Positions 4,097 through 5,151 of a stretch of 5,151 nt of DNA are shown one piece after another (the stretch's first letter is position 1; each line of letters starts with the position of its first letter). The position numbers and the translations under genes are program-made. The stretch covers positions 1 through 5,151 of the forward strand of contig DAOVWP010000050.1 in assembly GCA_030636615.1 (NCBI GenBank). The letters run 5' to 3'. Source of the stretch: Candidatus Nanohaloarchaea archaeon. GTDB taxonomy: Archaea > EX4484-52 > GLR71. Under the pieces are notes generated by a model, which saw nothing but the letters and a program-made list of their open reading frames with translations, had not been told where the DNA came from and ran no database searches.

Positions 4097-4301
4097 GCCG
4101 AGGTGGCTCAGTTGGTTTAGAGCGCCAGACTCATAAGCAATTATGAGTTCTGACTTGTTTGCTGCAACGCAGTACTCAGGGATGATCTAATAGGGCGTAT
4201 ATAACAAACAGAACAAAAACGAAATATCGGGAGTCAAACATAGATACTCAGAATGTTGGGATATCTGGAGGTCGCGGGTTCAAGTCCCGCCCTCGGCACC
4301 A
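4097..4301 (+). tRNA. Elongator tRNA-Met (anticodon CAU), interrupted by a 127-nt intron
   Basis: Exons 4097-4135 and 4263-4301 fold into a complete tRNA. Acceptor GCCGAGG pairs with CCTCGGC, and the D stem is GCTC/GAGC with a GG loop. Anticodon stem CCAGA/TCTGG closes loop CTCATAA with anticodon CAT at 4132-4134. The T arm is GCGGG, loop TTCAAGT, CCCGC. Discriminator A4298 is followed by an encoded CCA (4299-4301), unlike tRNA-Gly in this window. The lack of the three G-C pairs of initiators in the anticodon stem, and the overall resemblance to archaeal elongator tRNA-Met (which often has an intron here), argue for elongator Met. A CAU-reading tRNA-Ile2, made by modification of C34, is the alternative. 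T-rich sequence (CTTCTTTAGTTT) after the CCA may end transcription. Confidence 0.94.
4136..4262 (+). other. tRNA-Met intron (position 37/38) with bulge-helix-bulge splice motif
   Basis: The intron is 127 nt between nucleotides 37 (A4135) and 38 (A4263). The splice motif is visible. Loop bases CTCA (4130-4133) pair with TGGG (4257-4260), giving a 4-bp central helix flanked by 3-nt bulges TA/A on the 5' side and AT/A on the 3' side, as tRNA splicing endonuclease requires. Beyond the 5' bulge GCA pairs with TGT (4254-4256), continuing to GAGT (4145-4148) with ACTC (4246-4249). A small hairpin TGCTGC-AAC-GCAGTA (4160-4174) lies inside. Because A4136 and A4263 are identical, a cut one base later would give the same mature tRNA. 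No intron-encoded protein and no clear guide-RNA box motifs are seen. Confidence 0.88.
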
Positions 4302-4311
4302 CTTCTTTAGT

Positions 4312-5151
4312 TTAATGATTTAAAGCTCTAAGATTTATCTTTTTAATCATCTGCCCGGCTATCTCAGGAAGATATAGAAATGAATCCATATTTTTCATAA
4401 CATCAAGATATGTATCATCCAGCATCCTCTTCTTATCAAGACCTCTTTTTAACCCAATAGCAGCGATTCTTTTCTCCCTATTTTTAAATACATCAGCCAT
4501 TGGATTTTCCCCCATCTCTTCATAGAGGTCTTTCCTCAGTGGAGATGTCATAATTATATCAACTACTTTTATTATCCGTTCCCGTTCTCCTTTGGTTTTA
4601 GCTTTATTATAAACTTCAGACAGACTCTCTTTTGACTTCACCCTTTCAAGAAGTATATGATAATTTGTATCAAGATCTGCCCGAGAATCATCTATCATTT
4701 CAGAATGAAACTTAAATACATCAAACCCAGGTTGATTATACTGATTTTTTTCCCAAGCTAATCTCTTATTTCTTATCTTATCAACCTTATCAAATATTTT
4801 CTTGATTTTTTCATAATCAGATTTACTGTTTTCAATATAAGCTATAATTTTATCTTTACTATGAAGGTAATCTTTACCGGATTTACACAATTCGAAAAAA
4901 TAATACTGCCAACGCATTGACTGATCCATACAATCATCTCGGCGATCAAAACACTCTGTCTGACCCCTATATTCTTCTGTAACTTTTTCATATTTTTTCA
5001 AAAACACATTTCCAAAACCTTTTTCATCAAGTGCATCAATACTAAACTTAAACTGTTGGTTTGTATTGAAATCCTTTCCCCAGCCAATATTTAGTTTATT
5101 ATCATAAAATGAAAAGTCTCTAAAAATCCGCTCATTACTGGTTTCATTTAC
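4312..5151 (-). CDS. Hypothetical protein, N-terminus beyond the right edge
   Basis: I do not recognise this protein. The frame is open to the window edge (279 residues visible, stop TAA), so the real start lies outside; the GTG at 5007 is an internal codon with no ribosome binding site. The visible N-terminal about 50 residues are polar and aromatic (RDFSFYDNKLNIGWGKDF), perhaps a beta-rich part. From about residue 50 the chain is strongly charged and looks helical, with Lys/Glu/Asp/Arg runs such as KSDYEKIKKIFDKVDKIRNK and TKGERERIIKVVDI. Three cysteines (about 67, 74, 89) are clustered but form no CxxC. No membrane segment or catalytic motif is visible. It is convergent with tRNA-Met, its stop 10 nt from the tRNA CCA end. 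Base composition is A/T-rich like the neighbours. Coding status is supported by the long open frame and protein-like composition. Confidence 0.75.
   Translation of the reverse strand, partial: VNETSNERIFRDFSFYDNKLNIGWGKDFNTNQQFKFSIDALDEKGFGNVFLKKYEKVTEEYRGQTECFDRRDDCMDQSMRWQYYFFELCKSGKDYLHSKDKIIAYIENSKSDYEKIKKIFDKVDKIRNKRLAWEKNQYNQPGFDVFKFHSEMIDDSRADLDTNYHILLERVKSKESLSEVYNKAKTKGERERIIKVVDIIMTSPLRKDLYEEMGENPMADVFKNREKRIAAIGLKRGLDKKRMLDDTYLDVMKNMDSFLYLPEIAGQMIKKINLRALNH

Noticed and set aside
4150..4187. Possible box C/D guide RNA inside the tRNA-Met intron
   Set aside because: CTGA (4150-4153) and ATGAT (4182-4186) are present, but the C-like element matches only five of seven consensus positions, the order is D before C, and no C'/D' pair is seen.
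1..5151. CRISPR array, insertion sequence, toxin-antitoxin or defence operon
   Set aside because: No regularly spaced direct repeats, transposase motifs, terminal repeats with target duplications, or paired small genes of such types are visible.

Overview
The window is archaeal. It carries eukaryote-type ribosomal proteins with no bacterial homologue (eL37, eS8), an Sm-like protein, the Rpp21-type RNase P subunit, a tRNA with a bulge-helix-bulge intron after position 37, TATA-box promoters and GGTGA-type ribosome binding sites. The DNA is AT-rich, and the genes are compact and tightly packed. A small-genome, DPANN-like or AT-rich euryarchaeal organism would fit, but I cannot place it more precisely from sequence alone.

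Layout. Reading the minus strand from 2001 down to 1, an RNA-centred block runs: Sm-like protein (LSm), ribosomal protein eL37, tRNA-Gly(GCC), RNase P protein component 4 (Rpp21/Rpr2), a 170-nt structured intergenic region, then RNase J, which is cut by the left edge. Divergent from LSm, on the plus strand, is ribosomal protein eS8 (2139-2522). It ends in a hairpin/T-tract terminator whose stem includes the stop codon. Convergent to it is a two-CBS-domain protein (2560-3018, minus). This shares a palindromic TATA element with a divergent manganese-dependent family II inorganic pyrophosphatase (3097-4029, plus). Next comes an elongator tRNA-Met(CAU) split by a 127-nt intron (4097-4301). Ten bases beyond it, a convergent unrecognised coding region (4312-5151, minus) runs off the right edge.

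Function. Most genes are core information-processing genes: RNA 5' end maturation (RNase P subunit beside a tRNA), 5'-end-dependent RNA decay (RNase J), RNA binding (LSm) and translation. The pyrophosphatase removes the PPi made by tRNA charging and by RNA and DNA synthesis. The neighbouring CBS protein is a likely adenine-nucleotide sensor of unknown target. No mobile element, CRISPR array or clear defence system is visible. The least ordinary items are the tRNA-Met intron, the structured region upstream of RNase J, the Asn/Lys-rich N-terminal tail of RNase J, the CBS/pyrophosphatase divergent pair and the unrecognised gene at the right edge.

Start choice. Three starts implied by the longest open frames were shortened: two use TTG and one lies too close to its TATA box. 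The pyrophosphatase start was moved from GTG to ATG. The RNase J start was moved upstream because a GGTGA site precedes that ATG. Rpp21 and the CBS protein look leaderless, with the ATG about 26-28 nt from the TATA centre.
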